Origin: Pseudo-nitzschia pungens
Lineage: Eukaryota; Bacillariophyta; Bacillariophyceae; Bacillariales; Bacillariaceae
Assembly (NCBI GenBank): GCA_037355855.1
Contig: CM074765.1
Span: forward strand, 2,666,001-2,730,000
Direction: 5' to 3'
DNA: 64,000 nt
In this document: one piece after another, positions 1 through 10,680 of the stretch
Position numbering within the stretch: position 1 is the first letter of the stretch
How the letters are laid out: each line of letters begins with the position of its first letter
Translations under genes and position numbers: made by a program
Notes under the pieces: generated by a model
The model's input: only the letters and a program-made list of their open reading frames with translations
What the model was told of the DNA's origin: nothing
Database searches by the model: none

Positions 1-297
1 GAGGTGAGAAAGAACTGATGGATGATAGCTGTAGCCCAACGTCTGGGGGAGCGCTTGCTGCCAATTCGGGAGTAGTAATCAGCCTGGATGTGATGCCAGA
101 GAGGAGACCACCTACCAAGAAGGAGCCAGTTGTACCAACCAATAGTCCTCTGTGCCCTGACAGAAGAAGCAATTGCAGGGGGATAGGAGGATGGATAAAT
201 GCTTTGACCCTTCTCAACCCTGGTGAGAAGATCCACAATGGCAGCAACCAAGGATGGATCAGTCTGTTCATCCTCAAGCCTTTTCTGCAGGGGACCC
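1..297 (-). pseudogene. LINE ORF2 C-terminal fragment (copy G), cut at both sides
   Basis: On the minus strand this encodes a piece matching about residues 1780-1880 of the 1970-aa ORF2 found intact at 10984-16896 and 23022-28934. It holds the conserved Trp-rich stretch before the C-terminus. It runs off the left edge of the window and stops where a copia LTR begins at 298. It differs clearly from the intact copies, including a 3-bp insertion near 121. That marks it as an older copy. The plus-strand open frame over this region is an antisense shadow. Confidence 0.85.
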
Positions 298-658
298 TGT
301 CACATGCTCACGTAGCGTTACTACAAAAGGCTCTAAATGATTATTGAATCCCGCATGTACTCCAATATATATGGTATTCATGTATGTATGTTCAGTATAT
401 ACACACATACAACAGATAAAGATTGGATATTCAAGTAGCAAGATAAAATATCAAGAGTCCCATGACTTGCCAATTATTGATATTATGCCCGCTGAATAAT
501 ATATCAATTATTCAATCGTTCATCCATACTCAAGAAATCATTCCTATCTCATAGAAGTCTTCACCTACTCTCTTTTGTAACACAATTTATTAACCTTTCA
601 TCTTTAAAATACCTCTATCGCATACCACTCCATCTAATTTCTACCCTAGAGTGTTACA
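298..658 (+). repeat. copia-type LTR (361 bp, diverged)
   Basis: It starts TGTCACATG and ends GAGTGTTACA. It aligns along its length with the 297-bp LTRs at 52468 and 55269 (shared blocks include CTCTAAATGATTATTGAATC), with extra AT-rich sequence in the middle. It interrupts a LINE fragment, so it was inserted into that LINE. The matching right-hand TSD lies outside this segment and cannot be tested. Confidence 0.75.
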
Positions 659-929
659 CAGTAATTACTGTCCGCTTGAAAGTAGAAGACAAGAACCAAC
701 TCAGTACTGAATCCAAAACATCCTTTATCCTAATCAACATGGGTGCATCGATACCCCAACAAGCAAAAACCCTACATCGGAACCTCCAGAAGAAGCGATC
801 CAAATCTCCCATGGATCGAAGACCGATCGATATCTACGAAAGAAACGATCGAAGCAAGAACTTCCGAATCGATTGAACGCAGAATCGATCGCAAACCAAA
901 TCAATCAAAACTCCGAATCAAAAGAAACA

Positions 930-1936
930 ATGGCAGGACTCTACAGAGATCCTCCAATCAGTTACATCCCTTCCTTCAAGAGGAGCAAGCCAAAGCTCAC
1001 CAAGCTCTCCGTCACCGACATCAATGGGAACACCGACAGCATGAAAATTCTTTTATTCACCAACAAAGGAGGTCTAGAAGAATTCCTATTTGTTGAAGAA
1101 GCCTTCAGGAACGCTGCACCGCTCCTCAGCTTACCAACCACCAAATACATCACCTACTTCATTAGATGTCTAAATACAGACACCTAATCCAAGTGGCGTG
1201 AAATGCTACAGGATCCCCTGGATCCGGATGAATTCCAATACGAAGAAAGCTTCGAAGGATATGAAGCAGCAATCATTGACTTTATCAAGCAACACCATTG
1301 CAATGCAACAGACGCCAAAGATATCATGCATACATACCTTCGAACGCTGAAGAAACCAAGTAATGCCTCATGCAAAGAACATGCAGACCGAATGCAAATC
1401 CTCTTCAAATATTCCAAGCGCGTCCAAGGACATGGAACTGACTTATCACCAATAGAAGCCAAAACCATTCTGGTACACAGCTTTCCAAGCAAATGGATCA
1501 ACAGCTATGGTCTAATCCACCAAGGAATACAAGAAGATACCACTGTACAATTCATCGTCAACCATATGAGCTGCTTAGAACGTCAAAGCAAAAAAAAAGC
1601 GTCGGACGCTCACTCCAATGCTGATTCAGATGTTGAAAGCCATAACAACCGCTCTGACTTGGACACTGAAAGCGCCGAAAGCAACAGCTCTGACTCGGAC
1701 GCTAGTGACAGTGACAATGACAGGGAAAACACAAGCTCTGATACAGAAGACAATACAGAGCCAGAGCCATCAAGTGGCAAAAGAAAATACAACAATCCCT
1801 GCAGAATTCCTGGTCATGACCATGATTGGTCCGAATGCCCAAAGAACAGATATTCCAAAAGAAATAAGAGCAATAGCAGCAACAACAGCACTGCTACGGC
1901 TCCTAGCAATGAAACTGGAACCACTGCTTCAAATGA
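930..1936 (+). pseudogene. copia-type gag with one in-frame stop
   Basis: From ATG 930 the frame encodes a protein opening MAGLYRDPP, the same start as the intact 363-aa Gag at 53123-54214. The stop TAA at 1185-1187 interrupts it, and the same frame resumes to 1936. Conserved blocks include DAKDIMHTYLRTLKK, an Asp/Ser-rich acidic linker and a C-GH-C zinc-knuckle-like motif (CRIPGHDHDWSEC) near 1800. Known role of the family: Gag forms the virus-like particle that packages element RNA in the cytoplasm. The 3' end is replaced by the tail of element D, so this copy is dead. Confidence 0.8.
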
Positions 1937-2040
1937 ATATAATATAATATACTTATTTAAGTAGGAAAATCCACCGAAGGTGGTTAAAAGCTACTCAGTC
2001 TGTAACCAGACTTTATCATCGCCTCAATCGAAGAGAGGTT
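1937..2040 (-). mobile_element. element D (X family), 3'-terminal part
   Basis: Read on the minus strand this is the last 104 bp of an X-type element: GAGGCGAC, the AGTCTG-GTTA-CAGACT hairpin, the CCACC-TTC-GGTGG hairpin and an AT-rich tail. It is not a truncated insertion. LINE C split D here, and the 17-bp TSD (2024-2040 repeated at 43802-43818) joins this part to 43819-45428. The outer flank is copia gag, and I see no TSD between that flank and the other outer flank at 45429. Confidence 0.85.
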
Positions 2041-3640
2041 ACAATTTTCGCATCGCGCATTTTGTCCGACGTTCCGATGTTCCAGTACTTAAAACAAGTA
2101 GATTTCTACACAACTTTCCCCTTTGATATCTCACTCACTTCTAAAGCTCCTACAACAAAACCAAGCACTACACCTATTAACAGAGACCTCCCCTATCTGA
2201 TTCTGCTGTTTGTTTGGCTGCTCCTTGCTCCCTTTGGTTGCTTTGGTTGCTTGTTTCCGTGTCGGTCGGTGGTCGATCGGCAGCAACAATTCTCGGCAAG
2301 CGAAAACAACACATAATTTTTTACAGCAATTGCAGTACTAATTCTACAGCTGCTTTGCTTTGCTGATTTTTCGATTTGTCTCCGAGCTCGGTTTGTTTTT
2401 TTCGATCTGTTTTCAAGCTACCTTATTATTTAACGCTATACAGTCTTTCAAGCCCCTTAAGTGATATCCACTTAACGTTCTACATTCTTCAAGGTCGAAC
2501 CCACTTAACGTTCTACATTCTTCAAGATTGAACCCACTTAACGTTCCACATTCTTCAAGATCGAACACATATACACCCCCTTCTAGAAGGTTCCTCCGCG
2601 CTGATCCCTAAGTATTTGCAAGTTCGCGCGAGCATATCTTCCAGTTCCCCCTTTATTTTCAAGCCAATTGCCCACTACTCCTTAAGTGTTTATCACTTAA
2701 GAGTACCCCTGTTTCCTAGCCAAGCCCCCTAGTCCCTAAGTGTTATCGCTTAAGGCTCCCCCTACTACATCTGTTTTCAAGCCGTTTTCAAGCCAAGACC
2801 AACTGATTCCTAAGTACCTCCTACTTAGTGCACTCTTGTTTCCAAGACTACAGCTACTATCGCCCCTTGTTTTCAAGACTACACTTCCCCTGGTCCCTAA
2901 GTGTTCGTGAGTTCCCTGATCCCTAAGTGTTTTCGCTATTAAGCAACCCCAACTTGAACTTCAAGTTCGACACTGTTTTCAGGACACAAGCCTCCCCCTG
3001 GTCCCTAGGTGTTTCTACTACAGCCCCTGTTTTCAAGCAAGCAGCTTCCCTGGTCCCTACGTGTTCACGAGTTCCCTGCTCCCTAAGTGTTTTCGCTATT
3101 AAGGAACCCCAACTTGAACTTCAAGTTCGACACTGTTTTCAAGACACAAGCCTCCCCCTGGTCCCTAGGTGTTTCTACTAAAGCCCCTGTTTTCAAGCAA
3201 GCAGCTCTCCTGGTCCCTAAGTATCTCGCTCAAGGTACCTGTTTTCAAGCCAATTGCCCCTGGATACTGTTTCCATTTCCCCCCTCTACGTAAATTCTAC
3301 AGGGCCAAAAGTGGTACTTCTATCCATTTGCCCGCAACTCCAGACAGAACTACCAGAATTTTCCCTGTAGAATTCTACAGCAGCTCTGCTCCGCTTAAGG
3401 TCCCTGTTTTCAAGCCAATTGCCCCTGGTTACTGTTTCCACTTATAAGTACTCGTGAGTTTGAACTTCAAGTTCCCTCCTGAGACTTTTAAGTGTACCCT
3501 GCCATTGACATTCTCCGGTCCCTAAGTGTTCCTACTAAAGCCCCTGTTTTCCAGCAAGCAGCTTCCCTGGTCCCTAAGTGTCTCGCTCAAGGTCCTTGTT
3601 TTCAAGCCAGTCATCTGCTCCCTGGTGCTTAAGTATACCA
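2041..3640 (+). promoter_or_regulatory. LINE C 5' UTR with tandem TAAGTG-CTTA modules
   Basis: No credible gene lies in these 1.6 kb. The first bases can form a terminal hairpin (ACAA paired with TTGT, and CGC with GCG). From about 2440 the sequence is a run of degenerate modules built from CCCTAAGTGTT, a short loop, CGCTTAAGG and TGTTTTCAAGCC, repeated with spacing of roughly 60-160 bp. The same modules occur inverted in LINE B (33905-35169) and LINE A (36780-37843). By analogy with the monomer arrays of mouse L1, I infer a promoter function. The sequence does not prove it. Confidence 0.6.
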
Positions 3641-3654
3641 CTTGGACTCATTCC

Positions 3655-3830
3655 AGTTTCTACACGATTTGCAGTGGTCTACTGAAGTTTCTAAATTCTG
3701 TACCCCCAGAGCACCTCTGTGGGTTTCGAACGTGACTCTTCTGGTAGTGCTCCAGTCTTTTCTTTTGGTTCCCCTGGAGCTTTTCCTTGTTCAGACCAAC
3801 ACTGGCCCTGTTGTTACTGCTGTACCCTGT
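3655..3830 (-). repeat. ~165-bp block with TTCGAACCC motif, copy 1
   Basis: Read on the minus strand, this matches 36615-36785 in LINE A, 33110-33275 and 33735-33905 in LINE B, and 54558-54725 inside the unrelated copia-type element. The motif CGTTCGAAACCCACAGAG resembles a pol III B-box, here with one extra A. In LINE C it sits at the junction between the 5' UTR and the GC-rich tandem repeat. Confidence 0.55.
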
Positions 3831-3859
3831 TTCCCAGCATACATCCTATCACCTGGCTT

Positions 3860-5330
3860 CTCTCCAACCACGCGTCGGTTCTGTTGTTGCTTTTGCATCC
3901 AGCTGGTGCTTCTATTTCCCCGGCGTTTGTCATCATCAAGCATTTCTGTACCCAAGTGGCGTTCTGTTGTTGCCTCTGCATACAACTGGTGCTTCTACTG
4001 CCCCGGCTTTTGCTCTCACCTGGCATCTCTACATCCAACGCGGCGTTTCTGTTGTTGCTTCTGCACTCCACTGGAGGTTTTCTGTTGCTTTCTGATTTCA
4101 ACTTGTGCTTCTACTGCCCCGGCATTTGCCATCACCTGGCACTTCTACATACAAGCGGCGTGTCTGTTGTTGCTCCTGCACCCAGCTGGTTGCTTTTCTG
4201 CTGTGGATTTTCTGCATCCAAGTGGCGTCTCTGTTGTTACTTCTGCACCCAACCAGTGTTTCTACTGCCCCGGCTTTTGCTATCACCTGGCACCTCTACA
4301 TCCAAAGCGGCGTTTCCTTCCCCGGCATTTGTCATCACCTGGCACTTCTCCATCCAAGCGGCGTGTCTGTTGTCGCTCCTGCACCCCGTTGGTTGCTTTT
4401 CTGCTGTGGCTTTTCAGCATCCAAGTGGCGTCTCTGTTGTTACTTCTGCTCACAACCGGTGTTTCTACTGCCCCGGCTTTTGCTATCACCTGGCACCTCT
4501 ACATCCAAAGCGGCGTTTCTGTGATTGCTTCTGCACTCCACTGGAGGTTTTCTGCTGTTGCTTCTGCTTCCAACCGGTGCTTTTACTGCCCCGGCCTCCT
4601 GCCCCGGCCTTTGCCCTCCACCGGTGCTTCACCTGCTCCGGCCTTTGTCATCACCTGGCACTTGCACATCCAAGAGGTGTGTCTGCTGTTGGTCCAACAC
4701 TCAATTGCTTGCTTTTCAGTTGTTGCTTTGCCCTCAACCGGTGCTTCTCCTGCCCCGGCCTTTGTCACCAACCGGTGCTTCTCTTGCCCCGGCCATTGTC
4801 AGCACCGGGCACTTCTCCATTCAAGCTCGGCGTTTCAGTTGGTGCTCTTGCACTCCACTGGAGGTTTTCTGCTGTTGGTTTGCCCTCAACCGGTGCTTCT
4901 CCTGCCCCGGCCTTTGCCCTCAACCGGTGCTTCTCCTGCCCCGGCCTTTGTCATCACCTGGCACTTGCACATTCAAGAGGCGTGTCTGCTGGGTCCAGCA
5001 TCCAATTGTTTGTTTTTCAGCTGTTGTTTGCCCTCAACCGGTGCTTCTCCTGCCCCGGCCTTTGTAATCAACCGGTGCTTCTCCTGCCCCGGCCATTGTC
5101 AACACCGGGTACTTCTCCATTCAAGCGCGGCGTTTCAGTTGGTGCTCCTGCGCTCCACTGGAGGTTTTCTGCTATTGATTTGCCCTCCACCGGTGCTTCT
5201 CCTGCCCCGGCCTCTGCCCTCAACCGGTGCCTCTCCTGCCCCGGTCTTTGTCATCACCTGGCACTTACACATCCACGAGGCGTGTCTGCTGTTGCCCCAA
5301 CACCCAACAGCTGGTGTCTCTGCCCTCAGC
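3860..5330 (+). repeat. GC-rich tandem repeat (VNTR) upstream of ORF1, LINE C
   Basis: Tandem, diverged units carry CCTGCCCCGGCCTTTG, TCACCTGGCAC, a CATCCAAG(A/C)GGCGTGTCTG block and TGCTTTTCTGCTGTT. Units are roughly 110-160 bp, and some are internally shortened. Several frames stay open across the array, so long ORFs here (for example 3642-5480) are partly an effect of stop-free repeats. Copies of the same array with different unit numbers occur in LINE B (33300-33690) and LINE A (22060-22700 plus 35190-36590). Confidence 0.8.
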
Positions 5331-5348
5331 TGCTCCACTTCTGGTACA

Positions 5349-5460
5349 ATGCCTCCCCCTCCTAATAAGGGGTGGCCCACCTCCCAAGCTGCTTCCCGGA
5401 AGAAAAGATCTTCCACGCCTCCTTCTTCTGCTAGGTCTGCCTCTGGGGCTCGGTCTAACA
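5349..5460 (+). pseudogene. LINE C ORF1, N-terminal part of conserved core
   Basis: I place the start of the conserved ORF1 core at ATG 5349, because the protein MPPPPNKGWPTSQAASRKK is shared by the copies from this point while the upstream repeat-coded part is not. The frame is open upstream to 3642, so a longer N-terminus is possible. The coding sequence is cut by X1 at 5461 and resumes after the TSD at 7423. Confidence 0.75.
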
Positions 5461-7406
5461 ATAATAATATACTTATTTAAGTAGGAAAATCCACCGAAGG
5501 TGGTTAAAAGCTACTCAGTCTGTAACCAGACTTTATCGTCGCCTCAATCGAAGAGAGGTTAGGCCCCAAGTTGTAGAACGACGCACCGCCTCAACCATGG
5601 GGAATAGGCCCCAGGTTGTAAGGACGACTATTTTGCAAACGAACCTTGGTAAGAAACAGGAAAAAACGAACCAGTCCAGAGCACAACAGACTCTGCTGTT
5701 GCAAGTCGTACAGGTGAGGGGGTAACAAGAACGTGAAAGGGAAAAACACAAGCAAAACTGTCCCTTGCATGCCGCTGTACAGCATCAGTAATGCTTGGAG
5801 TGGTCAGCTGACACAAGCAAAACCCTTCCTCAGATACATAGTATCAGTAATGCAAGTGGTCAGCTGACGCAAGCGAAACTGGTCTCAGCATGCTGTGTTG
5901 CAGCATCAGTAATGCGAGTGCCCCAAACACATTCCTTACCACTGTATGGTACATATAGTACGGCTACCAAATTCGTAACAGCTGTCCTCCTGTTCGAACT
6001 TCATAGTAGCACATTCAGAAACACGTAGAGGCAGTGGAGCCTACTACCAAATTCAAATTCGTAACAGCTGGCCTTCTGTTCGAACTTGAACTTGCTCTCC
6101 TGTAGTAGCTTGGAAACAGGGGCTCTAAGTGATAACACTTATGGACCATCAGGGCTGTAGGCTTGAAAACAGGTAGCAGCTGTACTGTGAACTGGAGGGG
6201 TATATATAGGTGGTGGTGCGTTAAGTAAAGACTACTTAGCGACTTTGGGGCTTGGGTCAGAAAAACAGGTGGACCTAAGGGAATATCACTTATGGTCCAG
6301 CAGGGCAGTAGGCTTGAAAACAGATGACAGTTGAAGTGTGCATCTGAGAGGTATATGTAGATGGTAGAGCCTTAAACAAACTGTACTTAGCGGCTTTGGG
6401 GCTTGGGTCAGAAAACAATAGGACCATAAGCGAAAACACGTATGGTCCAGCAGGGCAGTAGACTTGAAAACAGATGACAGTTGAAGTGTGCACCTGACAG
6501 GGTTATGTAGGTAGAAGAGCCTTAAAAAGCTGTACTTAGCGGCTTTGGGGCTTGGGTCAAAAAACAGTAGGTCCATAAGCGAAAACATTTATGGACCAGC
6601 AGGGCAGTAGACTTGGAAACAGATGACATTTATACTGTACACCTGAGAGGTATATGTGGATGGTAGAGCCTTAAGTGAACTGTACTTAGCGGCTTTGGTG
6701 CTTGGATCAGAAAACAGTAGGACCATAAGCGAAAACACTTATGGTCCAGCAGGGCAGTAGACTTGGAAACAGATGACATTTATACTGTACACCTGAGAGG
6801 TTTATGTAGATGGTAGAGCCTTAAGTGAACTGTACTTAGCGGCTTTGGGGCTTGGGTCAGAAAACAGTAGGACCATAAGCGAAAACACTTATGGTCCAGC
6901 AGGGCAATAGACTTGGAAACAGATGACATCTGGAATTTCGTGTAGAAATATTCCTACAGTGGAAGAACTTTAAGTGAGAATCACTTAAGCAGCTTGGAAA
7001 CAGTGTAGAACATTAAGTATAGCAAGATATACGTAAGGGCCTTGGTTGGAGCTTGGGAACAGATCGAAGCAGTACCGTACATCGAAAAAGAGTGGTGAAT
7101 TGCTGTAGTATCTGTACTGGAAGTGCTGTAGAAAATTATGTGTCGGTTTTGTGTTGGTTGTTGCTGCTGCTCGATCGGCCGCCGAGTGGTGAATTGGCAA
7201 CCAAAGCAACCAAACGAAGCATCCAGCAACTGAACCGATAGCAGAAACGAAGAGCACAGGTCTTGGTTAATACATGTAGGTCCTGGGGTTGTGATTGGGG
7301 GTGTATAAGGGAGCGAGATATCGCATGATAAAGTTGTGTAGAAATCTACGTATTTTTAGTACTGGAACATCGGAACGTCGGACAAAATGCGCTTCGCGCA
7401 AATTGT
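5461..7406 (-). mobile_element. X1, non-autonomous LINE partner, full length
   Basis: This 1,946-bp element lies in minus orientation. Its 3' tail (TATTATTATT on the element strand) is at 5461 and its 5' end (ACAATTTGCGCGAAGCGC) is at 7406. The 16-bp TSD GGGGCTCGGTCTAACA is at 5445-5460 and 7407-7422. It has no credible ORF. The 5' region (about 6980-7406) includes CTG/CAG-rich sequence. The middle (6270-6930) holds about five tandem ~150-bp monomers with a palindrome. The last ~100 bp match the LINE 3' end in structure. It disrupts LINE C ORF1. It is nearly identical to X2. Confidence 0.92.
6270..6930 (-). repeat. 150-bp monomer array in X1
   Basis: Palindromic cores lie near 6270, 6420, 6570, 6719 and 6870, so the period is about 150 bp. 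Each core reads GGACCATAAG, an 8-base CGAAAACA-type loop, then CTTATGGTCC, with a few changes. Between cores are TTTGGGGCTTGGGTCAG and a conserved AGACTTG(A/G)AAACAGATGACA block. The array resembles tandem promoter monomers of mammalian LINEs. Promoter activity is inference. Confidence 0.8.
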
Positions 7407-7422
7407 GGGGCTCGGTCTAACA

Positions 7423-10400
7423 AGCGCCCATTTGTGCAAAAGACCCCTCCAAGACATTCTAGTGTCACCTCTGCTCTTACTACTCCCTCTCCTACTCTTG
7501 ATACCAGATCATCCTCTTCCTCTGCCTCATCAGCCTCTTCATCCTCTATGCATGGGTCTTCTGTTGATGATATGTCTTCATCTTCTTCTGTGTCCTCATC
7601 TGCAGGTGTGCTCTCTGATGTTGAGATGCTTGGCACTGAATCTGCACCAGGGGAATCTGCACCAGGGGACTCTGCACCAGGGGATTCCTTGCAAACTTCT
7701 TCTCTGTCAACAGCTTCTCAGCTAGGCTCCCAGGAGTCAGGTCCTCCGCCGTCAGGTACTCTGTCAGGCTCTCAGTCGTCAGGTACTTTGCTGTCAGACC
7801 CCAAGCTGATAAGCTCCCAGTCCTCAGGCTCCCAGCAGCAGGGCTCCCAGCAGTCAGGACCCCGGCCCCCAGGCTCCCAGCAGCCAGGATCCAACCAGGC
7901 AGGCTCCCAGCTGCCAGGCCAACAGACGTCCAGACACACACCAAAGGGTTCTGGGACCTCAGGCAAGGTCCCTGCTTCATCTATCCTCAAGCAATCTACT
8001 CTTGCCTTTTCCTCTGCCCAGAAGTCTGATCCCTCTCAGCAGCAAGCACGCCAATCCCAACGCCAGGAGGCTCTGGCTGCTGCCAACAGGGCTCATTCCG
8101 CTTCCTTCTTCTGGTGTTTTTATGGTAAGGGTCCCTGTTCTGGCAAGTCTCCTATCCCATCTGCAATTCATGCCTTTCGAAAATCTCCAACAGGTAACCG
8201 GTTATGGGCTGGGTGTCCTAGCCCTACACACTTTTTCAGCAAGAAGGAGGGTAAAGACAAAAAATCCATCCATGATATTTGCCGGACTGCCATCCCTCCC
8301 GTTTATGCTCAGGTTTTTCCGGACACTCCAGACTGGCGCAATGCCTCTGTAGCTTCCTTGGCTTCTATTGCCTCTGCTTGCTTTCAAGGCTCTGCCCCAG
8401 CCTGGACCAAGCAACCACCTGGCCAGGCTCTGAAGAAATGTCTTATTGGTTTGGTCAAGATGTCTCCTGAGTGTTTTGATGACCTGTATTGTGAGGGCAA
8501 CCTTTTGCCTAGCACTGAAGGCAAAGTATGGTGGGCAGCCAATCAGGTGCTTGGCTCTCATTGGCATTTCAAGAAGCGCCCTCCTACACCTGCGCCACCA
8601 GTGGCTGATGATGCTTCCACTTCCAAATCTTCCACTTCCAAATCAGTGTCCTTTCTTCCTGGTGGTGGTGATGCTACTGTCTTGTCCTCTTCTGCTGGGC
8701 ATTTCCTCCAACGCCGAGGGGTTTGCTCAAGTGATTCTTGAGCTCCAGTGGATGTCACTGCTGGCACCAAGTGTTCTCATAGTTCTTATGTCACTCTGTC
8801 CCTTCCAAGGTTGATGTCACAACGCCCTGGGGAACTGTATGATGAGCTGCTCAAGTCTCTCAAGGAAGCTTTGGATCTTCTATGGACTGTTGACAAGCGC
8901 CTGGTGTTGTATGTTTTTCCCTCAAGAGCCAGGCTCAACCCCAAGGCCAAGCCTGTTACCAAGCTTTGGACGACACTTCCTGACAGGAAGACCTTGGAAT
9001 TGTATGTTGCTCAGCTCTGGCTTCGCAGTCGATCTGCTCCTCATCTACGATTCTTTGTGGGACACAGTGCTTCCCTGGAGAAACTCTTTTCAGCACAATT
9101 GCTCCAGAGGCTCAGAGACCGTGACATGGACCTGAAATATGACCACATACAGGCCCCAGTTATTGTCACCTGTGGCTTTCTCCTTGGATCTTACATGCAG
9201 AGTTTTGATCTTGACCACTACAACGAATTGCTTCAGACTCATCCCAGGTTTCAGGCATGTCCTATTGCTGTTATCAGGAAGAATATCAGCCTTGACAACT
9301 CCAGAACTCCTGATCCCAATCCGGTTCTGGCTGCTCATGTTTTATGTGATGCTACAAAGCGCGCCCAAACTGTTAAGCTCCTCAAAGCCCAGTTCAACCG
9401 TTGCAAACCTTCAGACATTGCCTCTTTACCTGATGGTAAATTCTACAAGTTTATTGAGACAGCTACCAATCCTTCTGACAGACCTCTTCCCCCCTCCAAG
9501 CTCAAGACTGTTCGCCAGGCTAAGCACCGCCAAGCCAAATTTATTGAGAGCCATGAAACTGCTCCTGTTCTGGGGGTAGTTGATCTTGATCTTCCAGTTG
9601 ACTTGGGCCAAGGGCTGGGTTTGAAGACACTGCGCAGTGTGCTTCTGGGCATCAGAACCCGTGACAATTGGTCATGGCCTCTTTTTCTTTCTGTTGATAC
9701 CAGTTCATACCGAGGCGAGGTCCTTGCTTTGTACAATATCACTACCAAGGCTGAGGCAATGGCCATGTTGTCTTTCCTGCCTATTATACTGGAAGCTCAT
9801 TATGGTTCTTGTGTTCGACAATGGTTCTCTTCTGAGTGCTTGACTGAAATGGAAGCTTACCATTGGGATGCTGCTGTCAATTGTGTTGTGGAAACTGCAC
9901 CTGCTGCAGATCCAATGCAGGATGACTCTCTTCCCTTTTTTGGTGATGGGGATGCACGAGATTGGGAACTTGTTGATGATGACTTGTCAGTTGACCTTGC
10001 CCCCGACCTCACTTTTGATCTAGATCTGCACTTTAACCTCCAAGCCCGTGCTGACAGTGGTGGTGGAGGCTATGATGATTCTCAATCCATGGATACTTTA
10101 GCGACTGGCACTTCCAATCTTACTGCTGTCCAGGCCTCAACGCCTGCAGGTGCTGTTCCTCCTGGAGGTGATCCTCCCCTTGTTGCCAAGGCTGATGCCT
10201 CCCCTGGTATCTCTCCTGAAGTTCCCCCTGAAGTTCCTGACCCTCCCCATAATGCCATGGCTGGTGACCTCCCTGTGGCCTCTCCTGATGCCTCAACTGC
10301 AGTTCCTGCTGCCGGTGGTGAGGAAGATGCAGCCTCTGCATTGAGGCTTGGAGTTGCTGCAATTGCATTCTCTTCCAGTCATGATGCTAGTGTCAGTGAT

Positions 10401-10487
10401 TTGAGCCATGCCAATGTCTCCACCAAATCAGCTCCGGCAACTCTTCCTTCCGTGCGACAGACTCGGTTTCCTTCTGATCATGGTTAG
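7423..10487 (+). pseudogene. LINE C ORF1, main part, with premature stop
   Basis: This continues the ORF1 frame after X1. It encodes a Ser/Pro/Gln-rich segment, then the conserved part shared with the other copies (FFWCFYGKGPCSGKSP, then a long region near LYVFPSRARLNPKAKPV). A TGA at 8739-8741 stands where LINE A and LINE B have an Arg codon (SSDS-stop-APVDV). The same frame then runs from 8748 to the normal stop at 10485. ORF1 proteins of LINEs usually bind element RNA. I recognise no zinc knuckle or RRM here, so the family assignment is by position only. Confidence 0.85.
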
Positions 10488-10680
10488 CTCTTCTGGTATG
10501 AGGTGTGATGGGATGCCTTCCAATCCAAATCCCATCAATGCTTCTCCTGTTTCTCCCTTTTCCCCCTCCACCTCTTCCCCTGTCTCTCATTTTGTCCAAT
10601 TAACTCTTCATGGAGACTCTCTTGCTGCTAAGGATTCTGACAGTTTTGGTCATTCCTTTCCTCAAGCTCCATCCTCTAAC
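10408..10680 (+). pseudogene. LINE C ORF2, first 91 codons, cut by LINE A
   Basis: The ORF2 frame opens at ATG 10408 (MPMSPPNQLRQ), inside the end of ORF1. A second ATG at 10480 lies in ATGGTTAG and overlaps the ORF1 stop at 10485-10487. The frame ends in PQAPSSN at 10680, where LINE A begins, and resumes with SSNSTIITFQNI at 37844. The 17-bp TSD AAGCTCCATCCTCTAAC (10664-10680 and 37844-37860) proves continuity. Confidence 0.9.

Larger units (their letters stand above)
298..1936 (+). mobile_element. Ty1/copia-type element, 5' part (LTR, leader, broken gag)
   Basis: A 5' LTR (298-658), a leader and a gag reading frame are all related to the complete gag-only element at 52468-55565. The leader after the LTR shares the motif CAGTAATTACTG with that element. 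The element ends abruptly at about 1936, where the AT-rich 3' tail of element D begins. No 3' LTR lies next to it. A copia RNase H fragment does appear 61 kb away at 62986, but I cannot show that the two belong to one element. Confidence 0.75.

Noticed and set aside
18..347. 109-aa plus-strand ORF
   Set aside because: It is an antisense shadow of LINE ORF2. The same shadow recurs at 11227 and 23265 opposite intact ORF2.
2030..2050. Twin-priming inversion at the junction of a minus 3' end and a plus 5' end
   Set aside because: The 17-bp TSD at 2024-2040 and 43802-43818 shows LINE C simply inserted into element D.
3642..5480. 612-aa and overlapping 548-aa Cys/Pro/Ala-rich ORFs as separate genes
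   Set aside because: They run through the GC-rich VNTR, which is open in several frames. Only the part from ATG 5349 is conserved as ORF1.
5461..7406. X elements as Helitrons (hairpin near one end)
   Set aside because: Helitrons insert between A and T without duplication. X elements have 16-19 bp TSDs and a TATTATT tail, as in target-primed retroelements.
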